Part shown: one piece after another, positions 35,644 through 43,283 of the stretch | How positions within the stretch are numbered: position 1 is the stretch's first letter | Layout: each line of letters begins with the position of its first letter | Source of the DNA: VRUE01 sp963840565 | GTDB taxonomy: Bacteria; Actinomycetota; Thermoleophilia; Solirubrobacterales; 70-9 | NCBI GenBank assembly: GCA_963840565.1 | Contig: CAWIZH010000002.1 | Coordinates: 930,001-994,000, forward strand | DNA: 64,000 nt | Reading direction: 5' to 3' | Translations under genes and position numbers: made by a program | The notes under the pieces: generated by a model | Databases searched by the model: none | What the model was told of the DNA's origin: nothing | Seen by the model: the letters and a program-made list of their open reading frames with translations, nothing else

Positions 35644-35970
35644 TTAGATATCGAGACAGGAGAAAGAAGGTAGCTCGACGACGGCAGCCGCCCGGCGACA
35701 ACGGACAACCTGTCCCCGTGGCACGCCGCGCCTCTCTTCAATCGCCGCGCCGTGCTCGTCGAGGAAATAGACGTCGAGGGCGAAGCGCATGCCGAAGGTG
35801 TGGATGCTGGAGCAGCGGGGGATGAGCAGGCCCGGGCCGGCCTCGTCCAAATCGAGATGGGCAAGGCCGAGGAGGCGAGCGCGAAGCCCGGTGGCCACCC
35901 GCACCTCGCAGCCGAGGACGATGGCAGTCGGTAGACGGCGCAGGCGCGGGGCGAGCGAGCTTTGAGGCAT
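35644..35970 (-). CDS. DUF192 family protein
   Basis: A 108-residue protein with the DUF192 core: RARLLGLAHLDLDEAGPGLL, then PRCSSIHTFGMRFALDVYFL, then a hydrophobic C-terminus. The (C)xSIHTFGM-F-LDV motif is the family hallmark. The family has no settled biochemical role. Divergent from the PfkB kinase gene, with only about 50 bp between starts. It has no signal peptide, unlike many DUF192 members. Confidence 0.82.
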   Translation of the reverse strand: MPQSSLAPRLRRLPTAIVLGCEVRVATGLRARLLGLAHLDLDEAGPGLLIPRCSSIHTFGMRFALDVYFLDEHGAAIEERRGVPRGQVVRCRRAAAVVELPSFSCLDI

Positions 35971-36011
35971 GCCCGCTCAAGGCCCTGGATAAGCCGACCT
36001 CTCCCCCCGGT

Positions 36012-36017
36012 TAGCCT
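36012..36017 (+). promoter_or_regulatory. TAGCCT -10 box, probable leaderless start
   Basis: TAGCCT ends 7 nt before the ATG at 36025, and no ribosome-binding site intervenes. In actinobacteria a TANNNT box at this distance marks leaderless transcripts. Confidence 0.45.
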
Positions 36018-36024
36018 CTTTTCG

Positions 36025-36957
36025 ATGGCCACCAACTCAAAGGTCACGGTCTTCGGCCCGCATCCGATGCTGGCGATCACGATTGAGGCGCTGACCAGCG
36101 AGGGCGGAGACGACATCCACGCGCACGCGGCGGGGCAGGGCGTCTGGGTCGCGCGAATGGCCGCCGAGCTGGGCGCGAGCCCGACCCTCTGCGGCTTCAT
36201 CGGCGGTGAGACCGGGGTCGTGCTGCGACCGCTGCTGGAGCAGATGGACGTCGAGCTGCGCCTGGTCGAGACCACTACGGCCAGCGGCAGCTACGTGCAC
36301 GACCGTCGCGGCGGCGAGCGCGAGCCGGTCGCCCAGAGCGCCTCGATGCCGCCGTCCCGGCACGAGATCGACGAGCTCTTCTCGAGCACCGTCGCCGCCG
36401 CGCTCGACTCCGGCGTGCTGGCGCTCTGCGGTCCCTACCCGGGTGAGGCGCTGCCGCTGGAGATCTACGGCAACCTGGTCGCCGACGTCAAGGCCAACGG
36501 GACGCCGGTCATCGTCGACCTCTCCCCGCCCCGCCTCGACAGTGCCCTCGAGGGCGGGCCCGACCTGGTCAAGATCAACGACTGGGAGCTGGCCGGCTAC
36601 GTCGACGGGCCGGTCGACGGCGAGGAGCGGATGCGCGCGGCAGCGCAGCGGCTGCTCGACGCCGGCGCCGACTCGGTGATCATCACCCGCGCCGAGGAGC
36701 CGGCGATGGTCCTGCGCGGCGAGGATGCCTGGGAGCTGATCCCGCCCCGCTTCGAGCGCGGCTCGCGCGAGGGCTGCGGCGACTCGATGATGGGCGGCCT
36801 GGCCGCCTGCATCGCCGCGGGCATGGAGTGGGAAGAGACGCTGCGAATGGGCGCCGCCGCGGGCGCTGCCAACTTCCTTCGCCACGGCCTCGGCAGTGGC
36901 TCGCGCGGCGTGGTCGAGGACCTGGCGCGCCGGGTCGAGTTGCGTCCGCTCGACTAG
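36025..36957 (+). CDS. PfkB-family carbohydrate kinase (1-phosphofructokinase-like)
   Basis: A 310-residue ribokinase-fold protein. The start ATNSKVTVFGPHPMLAITIE and the layout of the sugar-binding region (GQGVWVARMAAELG) recall FruK/LacC. The C-terminal anion-hole motif, usually GAGD, reads EGCGDSMMGGLAAC; the catalytic Asp is kept but the preceding Ala is Cys. Substrate is not assignable. The last four bases overlap the convergent PHP-phosphatase gene. Confidence 0.83.
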   Translation: MATNSKVTVFGPHPMLAITIEALTSEGGDDIHAHAAGQGVWVARMAAELGASPTLCGFIGGETGVVLRPLLEQMDVELRLVETTTASGSYVHDRRGGEREPVAQSASMPPSRHEIDELFSSTVAAALDSGVLALCGPYPGEALPLEIYGNLVADVKANGTPVIVDLSPPRLDSALEGGPDLVKINDWELAGYVDGPVDGEERMRAAAQRLLDAGADSVIITRAEEPAMVLRGEDAWELIPPRFERGSREGCGDSMMGGLAACIAAGMEWEETLRMGAAAGAANFLRHGLGSGSRGVVEDLARRVELRPLD

Positions 36958-37685
36958 ACAACAGGGCCGAAGGGCAGCTCCAGCTCCTCACCTTCGACGA
37001 TTGCTCGCGGCGCGACGTCCCGCATCCACTCGATGTGCGGAGCGATCGACTCGATCCCCGCGAGGACCACGAACGCCTCGCTCATATGTACGGGGCGGCC
37101 GCCATGGGAGGAGTGGGCGTCGCTGCTGAGCACGTGGATCAGGCCCGCCTCGGCCAGCGAGCGCATGCCGTCGGCGGTGCGCTCGCGCAGGAAGAAGTCG
37201 GCGGTGGCCTGGACCAGCGCCCCGGCCGCGATCAGCGCCGCGATCCGCTCGTACATGTCGGCCGAGAGGTGGCGCTCGGGGTGGGCGATCAGGGCGCGGT
37301 GGCCGCGCTCGGCGAGCTGCTCGACCCGGCGGGTCAGGCCGTCGCTCAGCGGGCCTGGCGCCGGCTCCAGCAGCACCCAGTTGCCGTCGCCGAGGGTGAC
37401 GCGACCCAATTCCTCCTCGCTGAGCTCCTCGACCGCGGTCTCGGCCACCTCTCCCCCCTGCAGGACCGTCACCGCAATGCCCTCGTCGCGCAGGCTGCGG
37501 TTGACCGCCTCGACCCGATCGGCGAGCTGATCGATGCGGACGTCGTGGTCGTGGCGGATGTGCGGCGTGGCGCAGATCGCCTCGATCCCGTCGTTGACCG
37601 CTTGACGGCCCATGGCGAGGCTGTCGCGGAGGTCGAGCGCGCCGTCGTCGAGCGCCGGAAGGATGTGGCAGTGCAGGTCGATCAA
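36954..37685 (-). CDS. CpsB/CapC-type PHP-domain phosphatase
   Basis: A PHP metal-dependent phosphoesterase of about 243 residues. Metal ligands are seen in LIDLHCHILPALDDG, the TPHIR-HDHD region, the Glu in QGGEVAE, IAHPERH and SSDAHSSHGG. CpsB-like enzymes dephosphorylate bacterial tyrosine kinases in capsule regulation, but no capsule genes are nearby. I favour a TTG at 37683-37685 giving MIDLHCH, the usual family start, with a TAATCT box 13 nt upstream; an in-frame GTG at 37724 would add 13 residues. Confidence 0.8.
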   Translation of the reverse strand: MIDLHCHILPALDDGALDLRDSLAMGRQAVNDGIEAICATPHIRHDHDVRIDQLADRVEAVNRSLRDEGIAVTVLQGGEVAETAVEELSEEELGRVTLGDGNWVLLEPAPGPLSDGLTRRVEQLAERGHRALIAHPERHLSADMYERIAALIAAGALVQATADFFLRERTADGMRSLAEAGLIHVLSSDAHSSHGGRPVHMSEAFVVLAGIESIAPHIEWMRDVAPRAIVEGEELELPFGPVV

Positions 37686-37835
37686 AAAAGGTCGCGCAAG
37701 ATTAGCCGGGCTACCGTGAGGCACGCAGGTGCAAACGCTCTTTCAGGCCCCGGCGCGCGAGGGCATGGGACTACGATGACCGGCATGATCAGCACCTGCT
37801 CCCGCTGGGCTGGCGCGAGCAGATGGCTTCAACTC

Positions 37836-38303
37836 ATGGATAAGAAAACGACCCGAAGAGGGAACTACGAGTCTGGCTCCGACTACGTGCTCGAGTACGG
37901 CGAGCTCCGCTTCGCCTTCAACGAGCAGGACTTCGGACAGCGGGTCGAGCAGGCCGCGGTCAAACTCGGCTTCGTCGACCAGGGCCTCAGCCAGGAGGAG
38001 CTCGACGACCTGCTCGATCTCGCCGTCAGCGGCGAGATCGCCGAGCCCAGCTCGCGCCTCGGCGAACACATCAACGAGAACTGGGACGACCTCGTCGGCC
38101 CCGCCAACCGCAGCCTCGTGCACTGGCTGCGCCGCCTCGTCTTCCGCGGCGCCTGGCTCGATCAGCGGGTCAAGGAGGGCGAGCTCGACGTCGTCTTCGA
38201 CGAGCGCAACCAGACCTTCGGCTACATCCAGCCGGACCGCAGCGCCGATCTCATTGAGCTCAGCAAAGAGCCGAGCTGGCGCCGCATCGCCTACCGACGC
38301 TAA
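37836..38303 (+). CDS. Conserved hypothetical protein
   Basis: A 155-residue soluble, acidic protein beginning MDKKTTRRGNYESGSDYVLE. It contains a helical region with EELDDLLDLAVSGE and a Trp-rich segment (SLVHWLRRLVFRGAWLDQRV). No signal peptide, no known motif. The open frame extends further upstream, but codon use and the divergent PHP gene favour this ATG. Its stop overlaps by four bases the stop of the convergent Rho-like gene. Function unknown. Confidence 0.6.
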   Translation: MDKKTTRRGNYESGSDYVLEYGELRFAFNEQDFGQRVEQAAVKLGFVDQGLSQEELDDLLDLAVSGEIAEPSSRLGEHINENWDDLVGPANRSLVHWLRRLVFRGAWLDQRVKEGELDVVFDERNQTFGYIQPDRSADLIELSKEPSWRRIAYRR

Positions 38304-39112
38304 GACGGGCGCTCTAGGGCCGCGACTACGGTCAATGAACCGTTGCTGCCCCGGGTGAGGCTGAGACCGGCATCGAAGAGCTCTTTGGCTGCGTCGGCGT
38401 CGCCAAAGGCCTCCTCTAGGCGGCTTAGGGAGTCGACCAGGAGGATCACGTCTTCGCCTCCCTCGGCGCGGCGGGCGGCCTGAGCCTGGGCGTCGCTGGC
38501 GTGGCGGGCCTGACCGGCGGAGACGATCTCGGCTTGGGGCGCCTCGCGCTTCCAGTCGGCCAGCTCCTCGGGGCTGGGGTCGATCAGCAACGCGATCGGG
38601 TCGGGGCCCTCTGAGGCCCCAGCCAGGTCGGCTGCGATCTCGCGCAGAAGCGAAGTACAGGCGGCGCGGCTCTCGCCGTAGACGAGCGCCTGGCGACCTG
38701 GCGGCGGGGTCAAGAGGTCTTGGACGCGCAGGCCCTTGTCTTTGCGACCGAAGCGTCGGCGCCGCCGGCGGCGCGGGCGCGCCGGCTTGGACTCGCCCGC
38801 GGAGGCCGCGGTTGGCTCAGGCGACGGCTCGGCAGCGGCAGGCTCCGGCGCAGGCGCTGCGGGCTCCTCCCTGGCGGGGCGCTCGCGCGGGGGACGGTCC
38901 CCGGCCGGGCGCTCGCGGCGCCGGCGCGGCGGGCGATCCCGTTTCGGCGCTCGCTCGCCGTTGGACGGCTTCTCGCCCTTGTCCGGCTCGCCACCGGCGA
39001 GCTTCTCGATCAGCTCCTCGCGGCGCAGCATTCGGTAGCGCGGCACGTCCGCCTTGGCGGCAAGCGCGTGCAGGTCTGCGAGGTGCTTGGACTCCAGCTC
39101 AGCCTTGGTCAT
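38300..39112 (-). CDS. Rho-like protein with degenerate ATPase domain
   Basis: A 270-residue protein. Residues 1-40 match the Rho N-terminal (SAP-like) domain (LESKHLADLHALAAKADVPR YR-LRREELIEKL). A long Arg/Pro/Glu linker (~42-128) follows. The remainder resembles the end of the Rho ATPase core: the P-loop position reads LVYGESRAACTSLL instead of a GxxxxGKT, while VILLVDSLSRLEEAF and GSNGSLTVVAALERPS mirror Rho's LLDSITRLARA and GSLTI-A motifs. The RNA-binding cold-shock domain and most of the core are absent. It may act as a Rho-related RNA-binding regulator without helicase activity. Not adjacent to any true rho gene here. Confidence 0.7.
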   Translation of the reverse strand: MTKAELESKHLADLHALAAKADVPRYRMLRREELIEKLAGGEPDKGEKPSNGERAPKRDRPPRRRRERPAGDRPPRERPAREEPAAPAPEPAAAEPSPEPTAASAGESKPARPRRRRRRRFGRKDKGLRVQDLLTPPPGRQALVYGESRAACTSLLREIAADLAGASEGPDPIALLIDPSPEELADWKREAPQAEIVSAGQARHASDAQAQAARRAEGGEDVILLVDSLSRLEEAFGDADAAKELFDAGLSLTRGSNGSLTVVAALERPS

Positions 39113-39135
39113 GGAGCGGCAGGTTATTGCAGCGG

Positions 39136-40815
39136 CTAGACGGGCGAGCGGGCGGGGTCGATCCCGGCCTCCGCCGCCGCCGCGGGCCAGGCCTCGGCCT
39201 CGCGTTTGACCTGGCGGCGGTTCCAGCCCAGCTCGGCCCCCATCGCCGCCGCCACCGCCCGCACCGAGTCGGCGTCGCGCAGCTGCGGCGCGGCGAGCAG
39301 GCCGAGGCGGGTGCGGCGCAGGATCACGTCGGCAACGCTGCGCGCCTGCTCATGGCGGGCGGCGATCACGGCCTCGGCCAGCAGATCGGGACGACCGGGC
39401 ACGATCGGCACCGCCAGCTTCGGGTCCTCGCGGGCCAGCGCGAGCACGTTGCGCGCCGCGTGGCCGTAGCGGAAGGCGAGCTGGGCGAGCGCCTCCTCCC
39501 CCACGCCCTCGGGCGCCTCCAGGTCCTCCGGCCGCGCCTCCATCCCGAGCGGGATCTCGGCGGTGTGGCAGGCCGCCTCGCGGCCCTCGCGCTCGACCAG
39601 GCGATCGACGGTCTGCTTCGCCATCCGCCGCCAGGTGGTCAGCTTGCCGCCGGTGATCGTCAGCATCCCCGAGGAGGTCTCATAGAGCTCCGCCTTGCGC
39701 GAGATGTCGACCGACTTCTTCGGGTCGCCGGTGGCGATCAGCGGCCGCACGCCGGCATAGGCGCCGACCAGATCGGCCTCGGCGAGCGAGACGCCGAAGA
39801 ACTCGTTGACCGCGTCGAGGAGGTAGGCGACTTCCTCCTCGCCCGGGTGCGGGTGGTCGATGTCGCCCTCGAAATCGTTGTCGGTGGTGCCGATCAGGGT
39901 GCGGCCGTACCAGGGCAGGGCGAAGATCTGGCGGCCCTCCCCGGCCGGCACGATGCAGGCTGCGGAACCGGTCGAGAGCGCCGCGCGGTCGATCAGCACG
40001 TGGGTGCCGCGGCTGGGCGAGATCCGCGGCACGTCCTCCTCCTCGATCGTCTCCTCGGGGCGGATGCGATCGGCGAAGACGCCGGTCGCGTTGATCACGT
40101 TGCTGGCCTCGACCTCGATCCGCTCGCCCGACTCGGCCTCGACGAAGGCGACGCCGGCGGCGCGTCCGTTGCGCTCGAGCACCTCGGTCACCTCGGCACC
40201 GTTCAGCATCACCGCGCCGAAACGCTCGGCCTCGCCGAGGATGGTCAGGGTGAGGCGCACGTCGTCGGTCTGGCAGTCGTAGAAGAGGTAGGCGTTCTTG
40301 GGGTCGCGCGGCTCCAGCGAGGGCATCAGCTCGAGCACCTCGTCGCGGTCGATCGTGCGGTGGCGATCGGGCGACCAGTAGAAGTCCTCGTCGACCTCCT
40401 TCGAGGAGCGGATCTCACGGCGGTTGCGACCGACCCGCGTCGTCGCCATCACGTCGTACATGTTGAGCCCGATCCCGAGCCGGCGGTCGCGGCGATCGTC
40501 GCCCAGGGCGGGGACCAGAAACGGCGTCGGGTAGACCAGGTGCGGGGCGAGCTGGACCATCAGCTGGCGCTCCAGCAGCGCCTCCCGGACCAGCCCGAGG
40601 TCGAGGTTCTGCAGGTAGCGCAGGCCGCCGTGGACCATCTTCGAGGAGCGGCTGGAGGTGCCGATCGCGTAGTCGCCGCGCTCGATCACCGCCACCGAGT
40701 AGCCGCGCGAGGCGGCGTCGAGGGCGACGCCGGCGCCGGTGATGCCGCCGCCGATCACGACGACCTCGAAGCTCTGGCCGGCGATCGCCTCGATCGCTGT
40801 GGCGCGGGAGAGCAT
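39136..40815 (-). CDS. glpD: FAD-dependent glycerol-3-phosphate dehydrogenase
   Basis: A 559-residue enzyme with the FAD Rossmann motif FEVVVIGGGITGAGVALDAA, GTSSRSSKMVHGGLRYLQ (family signature), a central VINATGVFADRI, and C-terminal TITGGKLTTWRRMA. It oxidises glycerol-3-phosphate to DHAP and feeds electrons to the membrane quinone pool. It is full-length and in frame. The start overlaps by one base the nitroreductase gene; no glpF/glpK genes are in the window. Confidence 0.95.
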   Translation of the reverse strand: MLSRATAIEAIAGQSFEVVVIGGGITGAGVALDAASRGYSVAVIERGDYAIGTSSRSSKMVHGGLRYLQNLDLGLVREALLERQLMVQLAPHLVYPTPFLVPALGDDRRDRRLGIGLNMYDVMATTRVGRNRREIRSSKEVDEDFYWSPDRHRTIDRDEVLELMPSLEPRDPKNAYLFYDCQTDDVRLTLTILGEAERFGAVMLNGAEVTEVLERNGRAAGVAFVEAESGERIEVEASNVINATGVFADRIRPEETIEEEDVPRISPSRGTHVLIDRAALSTGSAACIVPAGEGRQIFALPWYGRTLIGTTDNDFEGDIDHPHPGEEEVAYLLDAVNEFFGVSLAEADLVGAYAGVRPLIATGDPKKSVDISRKAELYETSSGMLTITGGKLTTWRRMAKQTVDRLVEREGREAACHTAEIPLGMEARPEDLEAPEGVGEEALAQLAFRYGHAARNVLALAREDPKLAVPIVPGRPDLLAEAVIAARHEQARSVADVILRRTRLGLLAAPQLRDADSVRAVAAAMGAELGWNRRQVKREAEAWPAAAAEAGIDPARSPV

Positions 40816-41324
40816 CAGGCGAGGAACTCGGTCGCCTGCTCGACCGGTGGACGCTCTGGGGGCTCCTTGACTTGGCGCGCTTGGCCGAGGTGCAGGAGGC
40901 CGACGAAGCGCTCGTCATCCGGCAGCCCCACGGCGGCGCGACCCTCATCTGCGCGCAGCAGGCCGGGGGTGCGCCAGTAGCCGGCGAGCCCGCGCGCGTG
41001 GGCGCCGAGCAGGACGATGTAGGAGGCGACCGCGGTGGCGTGCAGGTCCTCCTCGTTTTGGACTGGGTCGTCGCCGAGCACGGAGGAGACGACGACGAGC
41101 GTGGGAGCGCGGTCGAGCTTCACGGCGCCCTCGGGGCCGGCAACCTCCTTTAGTCGAGCCAGAGCCTCCGGGCCGACCACGCGGAAGCGCCAGGGCGCGG
41201 TCAGGTGGTGGTTCGGCGCCCAGCGCGCCAGCTCGAGCAGTTCGAGCAGCTCCTCGCGCGCCAGCGGCTCGGGGCCGAAGGCCTTGTGCGTGCGGCGGGT
41301 CCGGATCGCGGTCTCTACATCCAC
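40815..41324 (-). CDS. Nitroreductase-family protein (YdjA-like)
   Basis: A 169-residue FMN-type nitroreductase fold. The start IRTRRTHKAFGPEPL gives the Arg-rich flavin phosphate site, and RWAPNHHLTAPWRF is the YdjA-like signature. The end GLLHLGQARQVKEPPERPPV is typical. It lacks features of BluB (DMB synthase), which would have fitted the adjacent cobalamin operon. A TATGTT box lies 10 nt before the ATG, so it may have its own promoter. Confidence 0.85.
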   Translation of the reverse strand: MDVETAIRTRRTHKAFGPEPLAREELLELLELARWAPNHHLTAPWRFRVVGPEALARLKEVAGPEGAVKLDRAPTLVVVSSVLGDDPVQNEEDLHATAVASYIVLLGAHARGLAGYWRTPGLLRADEGRAAVGLPDDERFVGLLHLGQARQVKEPPERPPVEQATEFLA

Positions 41325-41347
41325 CGCTGGAACATAGCCGCCGAGCT

Positions 41348-41396
41348 GACGAAACCTCCCTTTTACATCTCAGGGATGGTGAATGGAGGTTTCGTC
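41348..41396. repeat. Inverted repeat G
   Basis: Perfect 12-bp arms GACGAAACCTCC (41348-41359) and GGAGGTTTCGTC (41385-41396) with a 25-nt spacer. It begins beyond the stop of the ECF S-component fusion and lies between that gene and the nitroreductase start, so it could be a terminator, but no T-run follows. Spacer length matches repeats E and J. Confidence 0.75.
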
Positions 41397-41399
41397 CGA

Positions 41400-43283
41400 C
41401 TACCAGGCGAAGCGACGGCCGAGCCACCAGGGGATGCCGATGGCTAGCGCGGTTGCGAGTGCGCCGATGCCGATCGGGACTCCGGGCGACGGGGTGCCGC
41501 CGCTAGTGCTGATCGGCTCTGGCGGGGGGGCGGTTGATTCCAGCGGAGCGGCTTCGCTTTCACCCTGAGGCGGGACGACGCCGCCCGTTTCTCCCGGCGC
41601 TGGGATCGTGCCGCCCGTTGCCGGTGGCACGCCCGGGGGCGCCGCGGGCGGGGTGCCGGTGCTGCCTTCTTCGCTGCCGCCCGTATTCGCTTCCGGCAAC
41701 GGTTCGGCGGGCGCCGGCGAGCCGCTGCCGATGCCCGGTGCTAGCGGCGCTGCCTGGGACGGCGAGACGGTCGTCACCTTCTTTTCCCGCGGCGGCGGCG
41801 AGATCGGCAGGGCGTCACCGGCGACGGCGACCAGCACCTCGCCGGTGACCCAGACCGGGGTCTGGTCGCTCGAGCTGGAGTAGCGGTAGTGGCCATCGCC
41901 GGCCTGCTGGGCGGCGAGGTAATCGAGGGCGCTATTGGCACCGGAAGCGATCTTCGCCGGATCGGCGCCGACGGCGATCATTCCCTCGACCGCCCATGCG
42001 GTCGACTGCGAGTTGACGCCGCCCGAGCTGCCGAGGGCAAAGCCGCCGTTGGGACGCTGGTGCTTGCGCAGATAGGAGAGGCCGTTGCCGGCCGCTTTCG
42101 TGTCCGGCATCGCCTGCATCGCCGCCGCGGTCACGTCGGCGTTGCTCGGCGAGCCGGGAACGTCGCCCCAGCCGCCGTCGCCGTTCTGAACGCTGCTCAA
42201 CCAGGAGAGCGTCTGGGTAACTCCGGCACCGGCAGTGCGCAGCGCGATCGCGCTGTAGGAAGTCGTCCCGGGCCAGCCCGAGAAGGAGCCGTTGTCGGCG
42301 CGGCGCCGGACCAGCTCATCGACCAGGTCGCGACCGGCAAAGGAGCGCGGGTCGACGCCGGCTCCCTCGAGGGCGACGATGGTGCGGGCGAGATCGCCGC
42401 TGCTGCTGACTTCGCCGATGCTGGAGCGCAGGAAATCGACCGGGGTCTTGCCGAGGCGGGCGACGTCGAGTGGGTTGCGTCCCGCGGCCTCGAGCCCCAG
42501 CATCACCCAGCCGGTGATCGCGGCGCCGGAGGGGTCGCCGGAGGAGGCGCCGAAACCGCCATCGGCGTTCTGCACGGACTCGAGCCAGCTCGCCGCACTG
42601 TCGGCGCCCGCCGCCCTGGCGGGACTGGGAACGATCGCCGGCACCACCAGCAACGCGACGAGCACCGCCGTCGCAACCGCCGGCGTGCGCCACTCGAAGC
42701 GCTCGCGGAAGCGGGTCAGCATCCGCACCATCGCCGGCCCGGCGAGCAGCGCGAAGGCGACGTTGCCGATCGCGTGGGCGGCGTCGAAGGGAATCGCACG
42801 CCCCTCCAGCACCAGGAAGTGCCGAAACGAGAGATCTCCGCCATAGGTAGCCATCAGCGAGAAGTTCAACAACACACCGTAGGCGATCCCGGCGAAGCCG
42901 CAAACCGCGGCGAGGGTGAGGCGACCGGCGTTACGAGTGCCGAGCGACAGCGCCGCCCCCAGCACTCCGCAGAGCCCCCACCCCGCCATCTGCCACGGCG
43001 TCCAGGGGCCCTGGCCGAACCAAAAGTTCGAAACGAGGCCAGCGAAGGCGCCGACCGCGAAGCCGGGCGCGGGCCCGAGCGCGTAGCCGGCGAAGACGAC
43101 GATGTCGGTGGTCGGCTTGACGTTGGGGAAGGCGGCAAAGGCGATCCGCCCGGCGATCGCCAGCGCCGCCAGCGCGGCAACGAGGGCCACCACCTGCGAG
43201 GGCGGCCGCGAGCGCTCGTACCAAGCGAAGCCGCCAAGCAGCACACCACCGAGGATGAGAAACGAAGCCAACTGCCAGGACAT
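41400..43283 (-). CDS. ECF S component fused to transcobalamin-like alpha-toroid domain
   Basis: A 627-residue fusion. Residues ~1-200 form a multi-helix ECF-type S component (FAGYALGPAPGFAVGAFAGL, FGQGPWTPWQMAGWGLCGVL). After a further helix (~205-225) come repeats of the prenyltransferase/squalene-oxidase type (SWLESVQNADGGFG, SWLSSVQNGDGGWG, SYLRKHQRPNGGFA, DYLAAQQAGDGHYRY), the fold used by the alpha domain of intrinsic factor and transcobalamin. A Pro/Gly-rich linker and a C-terminal helix (IGIGALATALAIGIPWWLG) follow. With the riboswitch and the DUF4430 proteins upstream, I infer a cobalamin (or related corrinoid) binder. Starts by ATG overlapping cbiO's stop. Confidence 0.85.
   Translation of the reverse strand: MSWQLASFLILGGVLLGGFAWYERSRPPSQVVALVAALAALAIAGRIAFAAFPNVKPTTDIVVFAGYALGPAPGFAVGAFAGLVSNFWFGQGPWTPWQMAGWGLCGVLGAALSLGTRNAGRLTLAAVCGFAGIAYGVLLNFSLMATYGGDLSFRHFLVLEGRAIPFDAAHAIGNVAFALLAGPAMVRMLTRFRERFEWRTPAVATAVLVALLVVPAIVPSPARAAGADSAASWLESVQNADGGFGASSGDPSGAAITGWVMLGLEAAGRNPLDVARLGKTPVDFLRSSIGEVSSSGDLARTIVALEGAGVDPRSFAGRDLVDELVRRRADNGSFSGWPGTTSYSAIALRTAGAGVTQTLSWLSSVQNGDGGWGDVPGSPSNADVTAAAMQAMPDTKAAGNGLSYLRKHQRPNGGFALGSSGGVNSQSTAWAVEGMIAVGADPAKIASGANSALDYLAAQQAGDGHYRYSSSSDQTPVWVTGEVLVAVAGDALPISPPPREKKVTTVSPSQAAPLAPGIGSGSPAPAEPLPEANTGGSEEGSTGTPPAAPPGVPPATGGTIPAPGETGGVVPPQGESEAAPLESTAPPPEPISTSGGTPSPGVPIGIGALATALAIGIPWWLGRRFAW

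Noticed and set aside
40815..41324. BluB-type DMB synthase next to the cobalamin operon
   Set aside because: The protein has the YdjA-like RWAPNHHLTAPWRF signature and lacks BluB features; it also lies beyond repeat G with its own promoter-like box.
41205..41447. Small plus-strand frames over repeat G
   Set aside because: They are antisense to the nitroreductase gene, have GC-skewed composition and no start signals.
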